From: Isoetes taiwanensis
Taxonomy: Eukaryota > Streptophyta > Lycopodiopsida > Isoetales > Isoetaceae
Assembly (NCBI GenBank): GCA_021234155.1
Contig: JAJEKV010000057.1
Location: 856,300-920,299, forward strand
Length of the DNA stretch: 64,000 bases
Reading direction: 5' to 3'
Made by a program: the position numbers and the translations under genes. The notes under the pieces are model-generated. The model ran no database searches, was not told where the DNA came from, and was given only the letters and a program-made list of their open reading frames with translations. This document shows positions 23,501 through 36,044 of this stretch, piece after piece (position 1 is the stretch's first letter; each line of letters opens with the position of its first letter).

Positions 23501-23504
23501 TGCT

Positions 23505-23615
23505 GTAGCAAACCAGATAAAGAACTGGGTGAAAGCATGTTGTAGTGGAACACCCTGGGTGTCCCCCCTGTCCCCCCTAAAAATGTGGTGGGAGATATCA
23601 AATTTGTGGTGCGAT
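23505..23615 (+). repeat. dispersed repeat, copy 1 (inverted mate at 40.47-40.59 kb)
   Basis: The words GGGTGAAAGCATGTTGTAGT-GGAACA and TGTGGTGGGA-TATCAAATTTGT match the reverse complement of 40,470-40,585 in the same order with some indels. The two copies lie 17 kb apart in opposite orientation, as for a short interspersed or MITE-type element. Ends were not defined. Confidence 0.65.
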
Positions 23616-23689
23616 TTTAAATGTTTGTTTCTACTTAGTGCATGTACCGCCCGATTCAATCATTTCTTGAACCGCGAATAACCCATTCT

Positions 23690-23742
23690 TACGCCACCCG
23701 GCCCCATTCCACTTCCTACGCCACCCGGCCCCATTCCAATCT
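23690..23742 (+). repeat. two-copy 27-bp tandem repeat
   Basis: TACGCCACCCGGCCCCATTC occurs at 23,690 and 23,717. Confidence 0.8.
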
Positions 23743-24725
23743 CCACCGAACCTATTTCTAAACCCACGCATCTATCCCCGCTTTCTGAAGCACACGGCTA
23801 TGGCGCTTTTAATCCGCTAGGGTCAATCCGTTCATACCTTCAATCATTTAATTTGAAGCAAATCGGCTCTAAAATCTCAAACCGGAGCACGTAAGAGAAA
23901 GAGAACCCGTAACAAGAACGGATCATAAAAGACGCCAAAGGAAAAGACAAAGGGAAGCTAAAGAAGAATTAGCAAAAATTGCATCAGAGAGGGAGGATCC
24001 ACTGAACGGCCTCTACTAGGCGCCGGATGGTATTAAAATTGTTATCTTCATTTCATAGCACCACTAAAAGGCTTGTCTAACAAATATAAGAAAGAGGTTT
24101 TACTAGATTATCCGGCAGGATGACACAATGGATGCTGCGATTTGGCTTAAGAGCTAAAAGATTTACAAGCCAAGAGCATTGTGGTCAGCTGTAACCTCGT
24201 GGCTTCCATTCAACTTGTGAAGAAGTCTAAGGTAAATGATGCTTTAGCAAACAAGAGTAGTTGCCTTGCTATGGCCAGAAGAGGAAGCATTAATAATCTA
24301 AAGTGCTAATCTTGTCAGTTAGTTCACTGGTTTTGGTAAACCGTTAGGTGTTCATCCTAGGAATCTTACCAAAGCAAAATTGAAGAGGGAAGAGACAGAT
24401 TGCAAGGGGGGAAATGGGTTTTGTACAAAAGAGTTAGAAGAGCAGATAATACCCAAATTCACATAGAACTTGTGCAAAGAATTTTGGACCGAAAACAAAG
24501 AGGGGTCTCCAAATGCAAAGGATGTTAAGTCTGTAAGATTGGAAATAAAATGTAAGAGAGGATCATGCCACTCACTATCCGAAGAATCAGGTGTTATTTC
24601 ATCTCTTCATTTTCACCACTTTTTTTTTAACGTGGTATGTGTATGTGGTTAGTGATTGCTTGTGATATGTGGTTGCTGGGTGAGGCATGGGTGTGAAATA
24701 AACGCTAATACATAGGCGCTTCAGG
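23743..24725. other. unassigned intergenic DNA
   Basis: No gene supported. Short ORFs only. Confidence 0.4.
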
Positions 24726-24729
24726 GTGT

Positions 24730-25195
24730 AAGTGTGGTGAATAAGATGGTAAAATACATGCCGTGAATATATGCCAAGTGTGGTGCCTAGTGTGAATAAC
24801 ATGGTGTAAAAATAAATGTCAGAATATATGCCATGTGGTCCCTAGTGTGGTGAATAACATGGTGTGGTGCCTAGTGTGGTGTCTTAGTGTGGTGCCTAGT
24901 GTGGTGCCAAGGGTGCCTCGAAGTGGTGCCTAATGTGGTGGAAAAATATGTCAGAAATAAATGTCAAGGAATATATTCTATGCAGCCTAGTGTGGTGAAT
25001 AACGAGGTGTAAAAGATGAATGTCCGTATATATGCTATGTGGTGCCTAAAGGTGGTGAAAAAATATGGTGTACAAAAATTATGTAATATATGTTGCCAGG
25101 TGCCTAGTGAATAAGGGAATAAGGAGGGTAAGATGAATGTCTGTAATATATGCTATGTGGTGCCTAGTGTGGTGGAAAATGTAGTGTGCAATAAT
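24730..25195 (+). repeat. TGTGGTG-rich degenerate tandem array
   Basis: Phrases GTGGTGCCTAGTGTGGTG, GTGAATAACATGGTGTAAAA, ATAAATGTCAG-AATATATGCCATGTGGT recur in varied order about every 30-90 bases. The array is a diverged minisatellite without coding potential. Confidence 0.8.
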
Positions 25196-26305
25196 ATCAC
25201 AAGGAGCCCAAAACTAAACTACTATATTTAACCAATGTCATATCATCTGAAAACCATGATATATGTGGTTTTTTATGCATGATTTTATTTGATAGAAGCA
25301 AACCACATATCATAGTGGTTTGTTGGGGTCGATAGTGGTTATGAATGTTGGTTTTAAATGTGATAGTGGTTTGTTTATATCGATTATGGTTTATGAGATG
25401 CTTTAATGGGTACTATAGTAGTTCATTAAAACTAGTAATAGTTTGATAATACAACTCTATGACTTATGACATGGTCTAAAAGGTAGTTTACTTTTGCCCA
25501 ATATTACTCAATTTACATTGAATTAAATTGAATTGAAGTAAAAGGTCCTGGTGTCCAACTTGATGTCCAGCCCAATGCTCTAGAATACATCTTAGCGCCC
25601 ACCTTACTGCTCGCAACGATGGCAGCACCACACTGTCCTGGTGCCCAAACCAAACTAGGTTTCCAAATAGGTGACTGGCAGTGACAGAGCCACATAATCC
25701 TGGTACTTAACAGTGGTGTCCAACGGTGGCAGAGCGGTACTGTCCTGAAATTTTTGAATAGGTCAAATATGGGTGATGTGGAAAGTCTGATGACTAGGAT
25801 GGTGATGTCATCAATTTGGTGATGTGGCATGATGATGTGGATGCCTCCTAGTGGTGGCAAAGTGACGAGATCCTAGGATCCATGTTAAATGCCGAATGGT
25901 ATTTTGCTAGTGTTTTAGTGGCAGTCGAATCGCACTAGCCTGGTACCCGTTAGTGATTAAAAACCTCACCCCGAAGGGTTTTCAAGGACATGCCATAGAA
26001 TTTGGTTGGCATAATGTTCTGCGAAAATGATTGGTTCATTATATAATATTGATTAAATGAGCAATAAGAAGTTGGTCTCAAGAGATCTTACTTTGAATGT
26101 TCAATCAAAGAGGCTTTTAACTCGGCATTCTCCATTTATCTCTGCTTACGGTATTGGCACGTGTATGCACGAATGCATCAAGACATTCAGATTCCAAGAC
26201 CTTGAAAAAGCCTTGCAGGTCATATATCTACAAATATGACAGAAAATAGCTCAAGAACAAGTTGAACAATAGGCTCAAAAGCAGGAATAACTTGAAAACA
26301 GGCAA
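25196..26305. other. unassigned; TAGTGGTTT-type words, decayed repeats
   Basis: 25,260-25,470 repeats ATAGTGGTTTGTT-like words. 25,530-25,760 repeats phrases around GTCCTGGTGTCCAAC and GTGGCAGAGC. No gene supported. Confidence 0.4.
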
Positions 26306-26311
26306 GCCTTG

Positions 26312-26515
26312 GAGGTTTAAGGGTTTGATTGATATTACAAGGTTCAAGGATTATGGATTTATAATAAAGAAATATGTTGGGGTTGCCTTTTGGCAAACTC
26401 TTTGACTTTATGGTGAGGTTTAAGGGTTTGGTTGATATTATAAGGTTTAAGGATTTTGGATTTATAATGAAGAACTATGTTGGGGTTATCTTGTGGTAAA
26501 CTCCCTTTTTGTTTT
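26312..26515 (+). repeat. two-copy 103-bp tandem duplication
   Basis: GAGGTTTAAGGGTTTG.TTGATATTA at 26,312 and 26,415 introduces two diverged copies that both run through GGATTTATAAT.AAGAA and ATGTTGGGGTT to AAACTC. Confidence 0.85.
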
Positions 26516-28670
26516 AGATTTAATTAATGTGGCATGTGGGAGGATTTAGGTAAATACACCTAGATTACCATTCAAACAATTACATGCATAAGGTGTAAAA
26601 AAAATCAACGCATTAGTCAAATGTCAAATATCATGGTCATCAACGGCCAGGATTGTGATATGCGCTTTGGAATTTTATTGGTCAACTCCTCTCTATACCA
26701 TCTAAAAGGCACCACTATAAAGGCACTAACTTCTTGATCTAGAAGGATCTTTCTCTTATACAGTTGTCCAAGCGCAAGTACGAACTTTACAAAGTGAGGG
26801 AAGCACACAATGGGCAGTTTATAAGGGAGACACAACGTTTATTCCAGGTCAATGGCCTTCCATGGCTATGTCTAAAAATTTAAATAGCACAATAGTAGCA
26901 CAATATTATCACTTTCTACAAGAAATTTATCGTCATAGCCAAGGTCGCAACAAAAAAAAAATCTTTTTTCGAACCCTTGCATTTGGGGAATGGAGTTGGT
27001 GTGGACGTGACCAAACAAATATTTCCTTGTACTGATTGGCTTACAGTTGTGCATCAATTCAAGAACGCGCAAGATTTGAATCTATGCTATTACGTCATAT
27101 TAATGTATTTATTAATGTAATGTGCCAGTGTTGTCAAATGGTTGTTTTTACAACAAAATCAGAAAGAAACCCAATTTTGAATGGTTTTGAGGATCCTACA
27201 ATCCTTGTTTTTTCATTAATGGCTAATGTTGCCTACGTTAACTAATAACTTAATTGAATTTACTAAGAATAAACATTAGACAATTGAACCCAAGTGTCTT
27301 CTCTTCTGTTTCCAAATTTTGCAAAACTAGCCGATTTGGAATTTACCAAAAAATGGCATATAAATCCCCTTTTCTATAACCAAAAACTCTTACAAAGTAT
27401 GAACATAGAATTTTATCGAACTGGCCAGACCACTATGATTATCGATATTCTAATCATTAAACAATTGAAAAAGGAGGAATAGAGATAGGGAATTGATCTG
27501 CCAGAAAGAAATATAATTGTTCTTTGTTTTTTAGATTGAATATGAAGATGAACCTGAACATCATCATCGAATTTCTTGATATATGGGCTTCCTCTCTCAA
27601 GATGTGGAATCCTGCAAAAAATATCTTCAAAAATACCGAGGACTTGGCCACATCTTGCCAGCGTCTTATTTATGGACTTGACGATTTTTTTCGCAAGTGT
27701 CATGTTAAAGCCACATCGAGAGAAAAACTACACGGATTTTTTTTCATTTCATGCTGGTGCAAACATGACCATGGTTGTTAAATAAGATGCTCGCACATCT
27801 TGTGGTAGCCGGCAGCCGCCAATCCTTTTATGTATTTAAAACACACCACCTTCTCCTTCACAAACTGTGCATTCTGGTACAATACATCTGCTAAGTTTTC
27901 ACCTGAGAAAAGATGGTGGGTCTTTTTAGCAAGTTACCCAAGGACAACACTGGCAAAGTGAGAAGTCATTTTCTTAACCTCAAAATTGATGCAAAACTTT
28001 GCTTTTAAGGATTGCTAAAAATTTGTCTCGTCCTTCAACTGTGGGAGCAGTAAGCCCTCGCACTAAGCTGTCACTAAGCCCTGGGCTGCAGAGAGCGTAA
28101 ACCGCCGTTTGGGGAAATTCCTCGAATATTCCCTAATTATTTATTGCAGGTAGTTTTAAGGTTATGTTTCTTGGTTCTTCTGGTTCTTATCCGGCGTCTT
28201 TGTTTATCCGGCATCTTTGTTTCTTTGTTTCTTACCCTGTTTCTGTATAATCTGGATTCTGGAACAATTCTTAACGATTTTCTCTTTAAGAAAGGTGCGT
28301 ATGACGACTTGCGACTAGAACCCGACCTAGGCATGGCGCTCCGCATCCGTGGCTTTGATTCGATCAATTAGGAACCGTAATCCCGGAAAAAGGCGTAAGA
28401 ATGATCAAGCTTAGAGATTCGGACCGAAAGGATTGAAGGGCTTATTAGGGTTACAAACAACTTGGAAAGGGTTAGAACAGACAAATCGATTCTATAGCAA
28501 AGGTCACTTAATTTGGCCGATTTGTGCAAAGTTAGGTTGGATTCACAGAGATAGGGCCGGATTGAAGGAAGCAGCCGCCGCCAATTATCGCTCGAGGAAA
28601 CCCGAAGTTCCAGAACAATTTCTGGCCCGTTTCAAGAACGCCTTTTTCTCTCATGTTCTTCCCATCTCTC
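26516..28670. other. unassigned intergenic DNA
   Basis: Overlapping short ORFs on both strands (for example 27,413-27,785 and 28,137-28,371) carry no recognisable domain and no promoter context. I see nothing that I can name. Confidence 0.35.
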
Positions 28671-29840
28671 CGCGTCGCAGAGTAGAGCTTATTCTTCCCT
28701 TCTCCCGCTTGCAAATGGGGCGCAGAGCTTAATTTTTCTTTTTCATTCTCCCGCTTGCAGCGGGCCGACATAGAGCATTTGGCGCTTTTGTCCCATGACA
28801 TCCTCGTTTCCTATAGGGAACCGCCTCCCTTTGAGGGGTTTCCTACCGAAACCTCTGAAAGGGGCTGGGCTCCTCACCGTAATCCACCAAAGAGGTGGAA
28901 ATTCCGCGCGCCCACTTTTTTTTTCAATTCTATTTTTGTCCGCTATGGCATATGAGCCCCAGCTTTGGCATGGCGATCTCTCGGTTCCTGGAGGCATTTG
29001 ATCTCATTTCAACATTTTTGAGGTCCCGCTTATGGCGCTTTGCAAGATATCTTGTCTTTTTTTCATTTGCATTATCTTTTGTTTAACATCTTACCTCTTT
29101 GTGCCGCAGATATGGAGATCTTGATGCCGGATATGTAAAAAACAGTGATGATCGGGTGAAATGGAGCTATTGATGCATCCCGTGGCCGCTTTTGTTGAAA
29201 AAGAGGAATGCTCGTTTCCGAGATCTTCCGAATGCTCGCTCAGATCTTCTTCCGATATGAAAGTTGCTTCCTCAGAGGGGACAAAAGAGAAGCCACGATC
29301 TTTTGAAGAGTTTGCTTTTGGCACCGCATGTTCGCAAGCGTAAGTCGAAAAATATGAGAAGCTCCTCGTGATACCGCAGATGAGTTAACATGCAGCCCGA
29401 TTCTTTTGTGTATACCGCTTTGATTCTTTGTGATCTTTTGTGATTCTTTGTGTATGCAAAACTTTGATTCTTTGTGATGTACCGATTTCATCGGTGGTAT
29501 ACCAAGCAATTCCGCCGCTTTGTGCTTTTAGACTCTGATTTTGTTGTTCAAAGGAAAATTGTGGCGTGTTGCCGCCTACGCCACCGTAAAACCACAAGCC
29601 AAAAAAATTACCACTGAAAATCGAGGAATTTCCACCCACCGGTGGTTTACTTATTTCGCGAAATGGGAAACACGTAAAGAAGCCTTTTAAACCTTTTCTT
29701 TGCAGGTTTGCAACCTAATGCCAAATCCCCTGTTTTGCTTGCATTGCTTTGTTGCACTTGCAATGCTCTTCTTTAAAATCCGAATGCAACTCCGTCGCCG
29801 TAGTAGGCCATAGCAGAGGATATTAGAGGTCCCTAGCATG
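28671..29840. other. unassigned, with short local duplications
   Basis: TTCTCCCGCTTGCA occurs twice (28,700 and 28,747) next to GCAGAGCTT/CATAGAGCATT. GATTCTTTGTG recurs four times at 29,400-29,475. No gene supported, although several 60-100-aa ORFs overlap here. Confidence 0.35.
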
Positions 29841-29844
29841 CAAA

Positions 29845-29912
29845 AATCCGGAAGAACGGAATTTCCCCAAACGCCGGCAATCCGGAAGAACGGAATTTCC
29901 CCAAACGCCGGC
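29845..29912 (+). repeat. two perfect 34-bp tandem copies
   Basis: AATCCGGAAGAACGGAATTT begins at 29,845 and again at 29,879. Both copies end CCCCAAACGCCGGC. The identity suggests a recent duplication. Confidence 0.9.
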
Positions 29913-30121
29913 TTACATTGGATAGGGATTGTTTCCGGCCAGTAAATTAGCAAAGCGGCGCCAAGACGCCGCCGCCACGCGGCCGCCTCGTTGGTTTAAT
30001 CACGCCGTAAACCCTCAATTCGGGCACGTTATCTAGCACATATATAGGCAATGTTTTAACTTCGTTTAGAGATTAAAAGTTAAAAACATATTCTAGAGGC
30101 TAGGGGAGAACCGCCATTTAG

Positions 30122-30131
30122 CCTATAAATA
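30122..30131 (+). promoter_or_regulatory. TATA box (CTATAAATAC) of a candidate plant promoter
   Basis: CTATAAATACC is a near-consensus plant TATA box. About 30 bases downstream the sequence becomes pyrimidine-rich (CCCCTTTTCTCTTTTG), as at plant transcription starts, and an ATG lies 90 bases further on. There is no direct proof of use. Confidence 0.4.
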
Positions 30132-30220
30132 CCCTTTTTCCCCTTTTCTCTTTTGATCAAGCATTTGCCACTCTGCGCTCTGAGCTCTTGCTACCGTCGC
30201 TGCTTCTCCAATTTGCTTGC

Positions 30221-30358
30221 ATGGTCCGCCTCTACTCTTCAAGCATCTCAAGAAGAATAAAGCCAGGGAGTCTCGCTGTGGGACGCATCCTTTCCTTTTT
30301 ATTTTCTTTTGTGCTTTTAATGAAGTTTCAGAGGGTGCCCTTCTTAATCCCTTTCTGA
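30221..30358 (+). CDS. candidate 45-aa ORF behind the TATA box
   Basis: Starts MVRLYSSSISRRIK and continues into a hydrophobic stretch (ILSFLFSFVLL) ending VPFLIPF before TGA. The Ser/Arg-rich start followed by a hydrophobic run could be an organellar or secretory leader, or the first exon of a longer gene. No homologue is recognised. It is listed because of the promoter-like context, not because of the ORF itself. Confidence 0.2.
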   Translation: MVRLYSSSISRRIKPGSLAVGRILSFLFSFVLLMKFQRVPFLIPF

Positions 30359-31630
30359 GTCTTACGCTTGTGGTCTTTTGAATATCTCTTTGGTTTATGG
30401 GAAGACTGGGATTTCCGTATTTACAACATCTTGTTTTACTTTACTTATGCATCCGAAGCCGCTTGGATTTGGGTGCCCATTTTGAGCCAGAAGGTTTTTT
30501 TTGGTAGTTATTGACATTGTAGATTTAAGGGGCATCCTTGGTTATTGGGTCTGTTTTGTCTCTAGAGTTGCATGTAGTTTAAGCTTTCTACTCTTTCCAT
30601 AGTACGGTTTCTTTTTGTTGCTAATTTCTTCTGTTTTTGAAACAAATACGCCACCGGGCTCTTTTACACGAGGGTTTGATTCAATATTTTGTGTCAGCAG
30701 TTGGGGATAGGGCCAAGCCCGTGGTTCATCTTGTCAATCTCCTGGCAAGATGTTAGGGCTCCTCTTTTGCAACAACTCACGCAATTCTGCTTAAGAAAAT
30801 TTCCCTTGTAATGATTCCCAGTCGCAAAGATCAACTACCCCCGCCGTAATTTATCAATCACTTTGCCTTCAAAGATAATGTTGGACTTCAAATCAGGTGA
30901 TATCTTTTGCTCTCACTGGCCGAGAATTTCTGCTCCTACCGACATCTTCTTGCAGCCTTGATTCGATTTTTGTTTGTGCTTTCTTAACCCCTTGTGGTGT
31001 AGTTTACAGAGCCATATCCATACCCATGCTTCTCGAGCATTCCCCTGTCCTCTTTAATTTTTCCTAGAAACATCTTTGGGCTCCCACTGGTGTTTTCGCT
31101 TGTGATCTATATATCTGATCCTGAATTCATCAAATTGCAATGAGCGATTATTCATTATACTGTGTTCGATTCAGTAATATAACATCAAAGAGTAATTTCG
31201 TTCAGTACTTTATTTTAAAAGCTAAGATTTCAATAGCCAAGCAGCATGTTTAACGGACATGTTTGGGTTCAATTCCCAAAAGGCAAAGCTAGAAACCACT
31301 GTAAACCATTGTGAGAGGGCAATACTAACACAAAATATACAGAAAAGCTCCGTAAGAAAAGATAATTATTCCACATGGTATTAATTACGGAGATGTTATT
31401 TAAAAGTAACAGCATTATTACAGATGACCATTAATGGTGTGACCATCAATGGTGGCCGTTACTTGTTAATAGAGTTACTTATTACAAATGATAATCATCA
31501 ATGGTGACCTTTATCACTTATGGCATGACCGTTAATTATACGTACCACGTTTGAATGAATCACACAAAAAAAAATAGGTATTTTAATTTGTGATATAAAC
31601 TAAATGCCAATTATATGGACCTAAAAATCA
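30359..31630. other. unassigned, intron-like AT/T-rich DNA
   Basis: T-rich sequence with no ORF of note, which could be intronic or UTR to the candidate promoter at 30.12 kb. No splice structure could be fixed. Confidence 0.3.
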
Positions 31631-31820
31631 TTAGCAATGTGATGGAGAACTCGTCACCATTTATGACTTAAGATGGCAATGGCTTCCAGCTCGTTTTGTT
31701 CACCAAACCAATGTAAGTTACATTAGCAATGTGATGGAGAACTCGTCACCATTTATGACTTAAGATGGCAATGGCTTCCAACTTAAATATGCCTCATTTT
31801 GTTCACCAAACCAATGTAAG
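31631..31820 (+). repeat. two-copy 92-bp tandem duplication
   Basis: TTAGCAATGTGATGGAGAAC begins at 31,631 and 31,723. Both copies run through ATGACTTAAGATGGCAATGG to CACCAAACCAATGTAAGTTA with very few differences. Confidence 0.9.
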
Positions 31821-32256
31821 TTAAGACAACAAGCATTCACTATCTCAATACAAAAACTATTGGTAGTTAGTCCATGTTTTATGATAAAAAAAACTACAAT
31901 ATTTTATTGTAGAAAGCAACGTTAGTTCATGTGAAATAAAGTAGGTAGTGTCATTAGAAAAGCACTTTAAGTTACACAAACAATTAAAGTCAAATTCATT
32001 AGTGGTTTATGGCCTTACTAATCAATACACATACTTAAAACTCAACAATAAAGCACGACTATAAACCAAACAAACAAACTATTATAAAGAACCATGATGC
32101 TTAACTATGGTAACAAACTAAAATAATAAGTCATACATAAGAACCACATCATGTAACTATTAGTGGTTATTCAACACATTAACCCACTTAGTAACATCTC
32201 TTTTTTATAGTGGTTTTATGTAAAAATTGCTGTAAAAAACTAATAGTGATTGTTTT
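31821..32256. other. AT-rich flank of the transposase-like pseudogene
   Basis: Non-coding, with scattered AGTGGTT/AACCACT words. It might include the terminal region of the adjacent DNA transposon, but no matching inverted terminus was found at the other side. Confidence 0.3.
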
Positions 32257-34190
32257 TTGGGCGCCTTGTGTATGCTGATCACCTTGTTATCTTCCTTGCA
32301 GTTGCAATTGTTCAGGAAATTCAAGACGGAACATCCTAGTGTTATGATCAAACAGAGGATGTTTGAAAAGCTGAAACCATGGTTTGTTGTAAAATTAAAG
32401 GACTTCAATAGTTGCTGCTGTATATACCATGTTAAATGCAGATGCTAATAGATGGCTTCAATAGTATGAGAACTAAGCACCCAAAAGGTCGCAATGACTT
32501 GTCACTTTTGCGTGTCGACATATATGGTGAATGTATGCCCAATACAAAAATAAGTAGCACAAGAAGTCCGTGGCATGGAATTTTATGTGAGAAAACTAGC
32601 TTCCAACCTTACCATAAGAGGGAATGCATTCGGGTGAGTGTAAAGAGTGTGGATTAAGAAGTTCCCTATCCGCCCACATGAACAATCTAGTGATAGTGGC
32701 ATGGTGAAGTGGGAATACCTAGACTATGAAAAACTCAGATTCAGAGATAGCAAAGAAGAAGTCTAAGCTCGCTCACCAACACAATGAAACCGCAAGTCTT
32801 CCATCGATGAACAAAATGTTGGAGAAGCTTCCAAAATTTCCTTTACACAACTTCTTCGTGATATAAGTGGCGTGTGTGCCACTACAAAGAACTCCTTGAT
32901 AACTTGCCCCGAGATGCTTACCTATCCGTGGTTGACTTCGCAGAGAATTATACTTTTAAGGAGCGTAATGAAGTTCACCCATGCGCCGGGTCAACAACCG
33001 ATAACTATATTTGTTCAAATAACCTATCGTTGATCCACGTATGCATTACACCATTGAGAAGGAAACACACTACTATGTGTCCTGATGATAGGGAACATGA
33101 CACACTTTTTGTTCAACATTGTTTTATGAAACATTTTGAGTACTTAAAGTAAAAGGCAATGTCCCCAAACAAAGACTATGTATTTTCGGGATGGTGCCGC
33201 ATCACAATTCAAAGCAAAATGATCATTTTATTTTGTTGGAAGGTATACTTGTGATACGAGGTCAACATGATGTGGAACTTCTTTTGATCAAACCATGGAA
33301 AAGGTGAACATGATGGGAAGGCAAAGAGAATTGAAAAGATGGATACGAGGTCTATAAATTTTAAACATCCCGACATTAAACTAGATAATGCCCATGATGT
33401 GGTGAAAATTGCAGAGAAACAATTTCAATGTGGTACATCCGAAAGTGGACTGAAAATGGAAGAAAAGTTCTGAGATACGGGAAATAAAACCCGAGGATAT
33501 CAACAGAAAAAGGCTTGGGGTGCGAGACAACCCGTAAACCGTGCAAATTCATTCAAACCCATGGATTCAAGACAGAAATCCAACACGCCTACATACCGTA
33601 AAAGCCTATCATGTTTTTGCAAAGAATTGTTTGATGGAAAATGGAACATGTGTGAGAACGAATTGTATGTAGATGAATGGGACCTTGTAGTCGCTTGAAC
33701 CATCCTCCAATGTTCATGCGGATGTAGAAGAGACCCGCAAGTCTACTGTGCCACTATACTCAACCTTGGCAAAATGTACTTGCGTAAGCACTTAGAGAAG
33801 GAGACAGCCTTTGCAGCTTGTCGCACCTAAAGGGAACGAGGAGGATTCTCAGATTTTGATGTTGCTATGCACCAAGCCAAAATTTGAAGTTGAAAATGAC
33901 TTCAAGCAGAGCGGAAACTTGTTTATGAGAGGTGAAACCGCTTGGGAGGGCATTTACTATAGAAAGAAGCCCTGGTCAAAGGTGATGTATGAGTTATTGA
34001 CAAACGAGCCAAAGTCACTTGTATTCTCTACTCAAATTTGTGCTATTCGAAGTTCCCATGCAAAGCAGATCAAGAAAGGTGCTCGAACTGCTTATGTGCT
34101 AGACCAAAGTGTGATGAGGAAAAGATTCTAGAAAACTTGCCCAAGGTTTTATCCGATGAAGTTAGCATGTCCGATGAAGAATAGCTGAAC
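32257..34190 (+). pseudogene. DDE-transposase-like protein, decayed (~1.9 kb)
   Basis: Pieces in all three frames follow the order of an uncharacterised DDE-like protein family that I know from many animal genomes. In order: LFRKFKTEHPSV with LKPWFVVKLKDF and CCCIYH (32,305-32,440); a Cys-rich linker; LPRDAYLSVVDFAENY at 32,904-32,951 (first acidic residue); KERNEV; IHVCITP; HDTLFVQHCF. GAT-GGT-GCC-GCA (Asp-Gly-Ala-Ala-Ser-Gln-Phe-Lys) is at 33,190 (second Asp), and NHGKGEHDG at 33,291. The C-terminal domain is in the ORF 33811-34131. Several frameshifts and stops make it non-functional as written; one, at 33,187, fits a CTG-to-CG(G) reading error. Superfamily and termini are not established. 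It may represent a DNA transposon family little described in plants. Confidence 0.6.
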
Positions 34191-34377
34191 ACATTCTTAC
34201 TGTGTTAGGAAATGATTCGTAAATTTTGAATATGTTGTTGTGGTCTTGCCTTGTTTGGGAATAATATAGGAAACTCAATTCCATGCTCAATTGTATTTTG
34301 ATGTCCCTTGTTTCAATGTAATATGTTTGTTTCCTCGATGTAATATGTAATTGTATTTTGATGTCCCCGATGTAACA

Positions 34378-34465
34378 TGCCCCTGTGTTCACCACATGTT
34401 TCACCACATGTTTCACCACATGTGGTGACACATGTGTTTCACTATATGTTTCACCACGTGTTTCA
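34378..34465 (+). repeat. TTTCACCACATG short tandem repeat
   Basis: TTCACCACATG(T) is repeated four to six times with variants, including the palindrome CACCACATGTGGTG. The same words recur at 34,945-34,975. Confidence 0.8.
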
Positions 34466-35600
34466 CTTTCTCTGCCTCTCCCGATAACGTATAGATCCTT
34501 CCCAAACAGCCTTTTCTACTGAAATGCTTTCCTTTTCCTTAAATTCTCTCGGCCCCATCAATTCCTCTCATCATCCTTTATCGACAAACCGCACCAAAAA
34601 TCAGATCATAAGTGGGAGCGTAAACGAAGCTCATGTTTTAGTGTTGCCGGATTTCACCAACTATTCAGAAAAAACTTGATGAAATCTTGGACATACTTGA
34701 AGAACAAGAGTTACGATCTCACAATGCGTGATCCGATTGAGGCCCAAGAATCGATGTCATCATTAACCTCTTCAAAACAGCTATTATTATATCTCTAATG
34801 CATTTTGATAATACTAGAAGCTCGTGGTTATAGTTTTCCCTCGATTTTTCTCAAGATACTTCATTTCATAAGAAGTATGAACTATTCTACCGGGTGTGGT
34901 AGATTTCCATATGTATTTTTTCTCTTTGAAATATAAAACCGTAGTTTTCACCACGCTTTTCACCACAGATTTCACCATAATCAGCCTGGGCATTGACCAT
35001 TTTTGACCCTATTTAAAATGGAATGGCTCTCGATTCCCTCGATAGTATCTTGACCGATTTTGGTGACAAAGAATATATGGATCCCAAATTAGGTCCCCGA
35101 ATTGATATGAGGCCAAAAAATCATTGAGCTCCGCTTTGTGCAAAGATTCTTGCAAGGCCACTAACTTTTTGCTTCGTGGAATTTGTTTTTCTTTTCGCTT
35201 CTTTTGAACTCTATTTCTTTTGAACCCGAAGCCACCCATCTCATATTTTCCTATTTGTCGAAATGGTTACCATATTTTGTTAGTGTGCGATCATAGATTC
35301 TCGTGACCTTCAAATTCCTTTGTTTGCATTTTATAATTAATGACAAAAAGCTAACCGAAAGAACAAGGAAACTCGTGAGAACAGCTTAAAGCAAAATAAG
35401 TTCTATTGCAAAACAAGGACTATTGCAAAACATGTTCTCATTAATGAAAAGTTTTACAAAGAATAGTCACAAGGACTATTGCCAAAAAAATTGAAACCAG
35501 GGATTACAATACAAATCTAAACTAATCAAAGCGGGGCCATCTTGAGCTCTATATGGAGATCGCCCCCGCAGCATACATCTTCATTTCGAGGAGTCGCCTC
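34466..35600. other. unassigned intergenic DNA
   Basis: No gene supported. The ORF at 35009-35239 (minus) is short and has no domain. Confidence 0.35.
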
Positions 35601-36044
35601 GCCATCATAACCTCGTGATGCACCCACCGAAAGCACCCGAACAACGGCTTACGCCTTTGATGATCCATGATGAGCTTCTCCACCCGGGTGGAGGAATTTG
35701 GCCACCATCAGAATCGGGCGGCCTCCTCCGTGGAGGAAGACGGATCCTCCGCAGAAGCCACGGATTCTCGACCGCGGCCGGCCGCGGAAGGAGCGTGCAC
35801 AATGGCCGGGATAGTGTTCCCCGCGAGTGTAGTCTTGAACTTGGCCATGGCGGAAGTGAAGGAGATGGACGGAATGGGGAAGGAGGAAGGAGATGGACGG
35901 AATGGGGAAGGAGTGAAGGAGATGGCGGAATAGACGATGGGGACGGAATGAAGTCGCAGGCAGAATTTTGGGAATAAAGGGATGCAAATCGTAGGCATCC
36001 ATACGATTTTGGGAATGAGGCGTAAGAGGAAAGGGACGCTTTGC
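35601..36044. other. GC-rich island with overlapping ORFs on both strands
   Basis: Up to five overlapping ORFs (170 aa minus, 120 aa plus, 141 aa minus and others) result from a GC-rich stretch with few stops. The plus strand has GGAAGGAG/ATGGACGGAATGGGGAAGGA duplications near 35,860-35,930. Proline/serine/histidine-rich minus-strand products look spurious. The 88-aa plus ORF (35667-35933) contains a more natural segment (MAGIVFPASVVLNLAMAEVK), but I do not recognise it. Confidence 0.35.

Noticed and set aside
31821-32256. CACTA-type terminus suggested by AGTGGTT/AACCACT words
   Set aside because: No matching CACTA...TAGTG ends with a 3-bp duplication could be placed around the transposase-like pseudogene.
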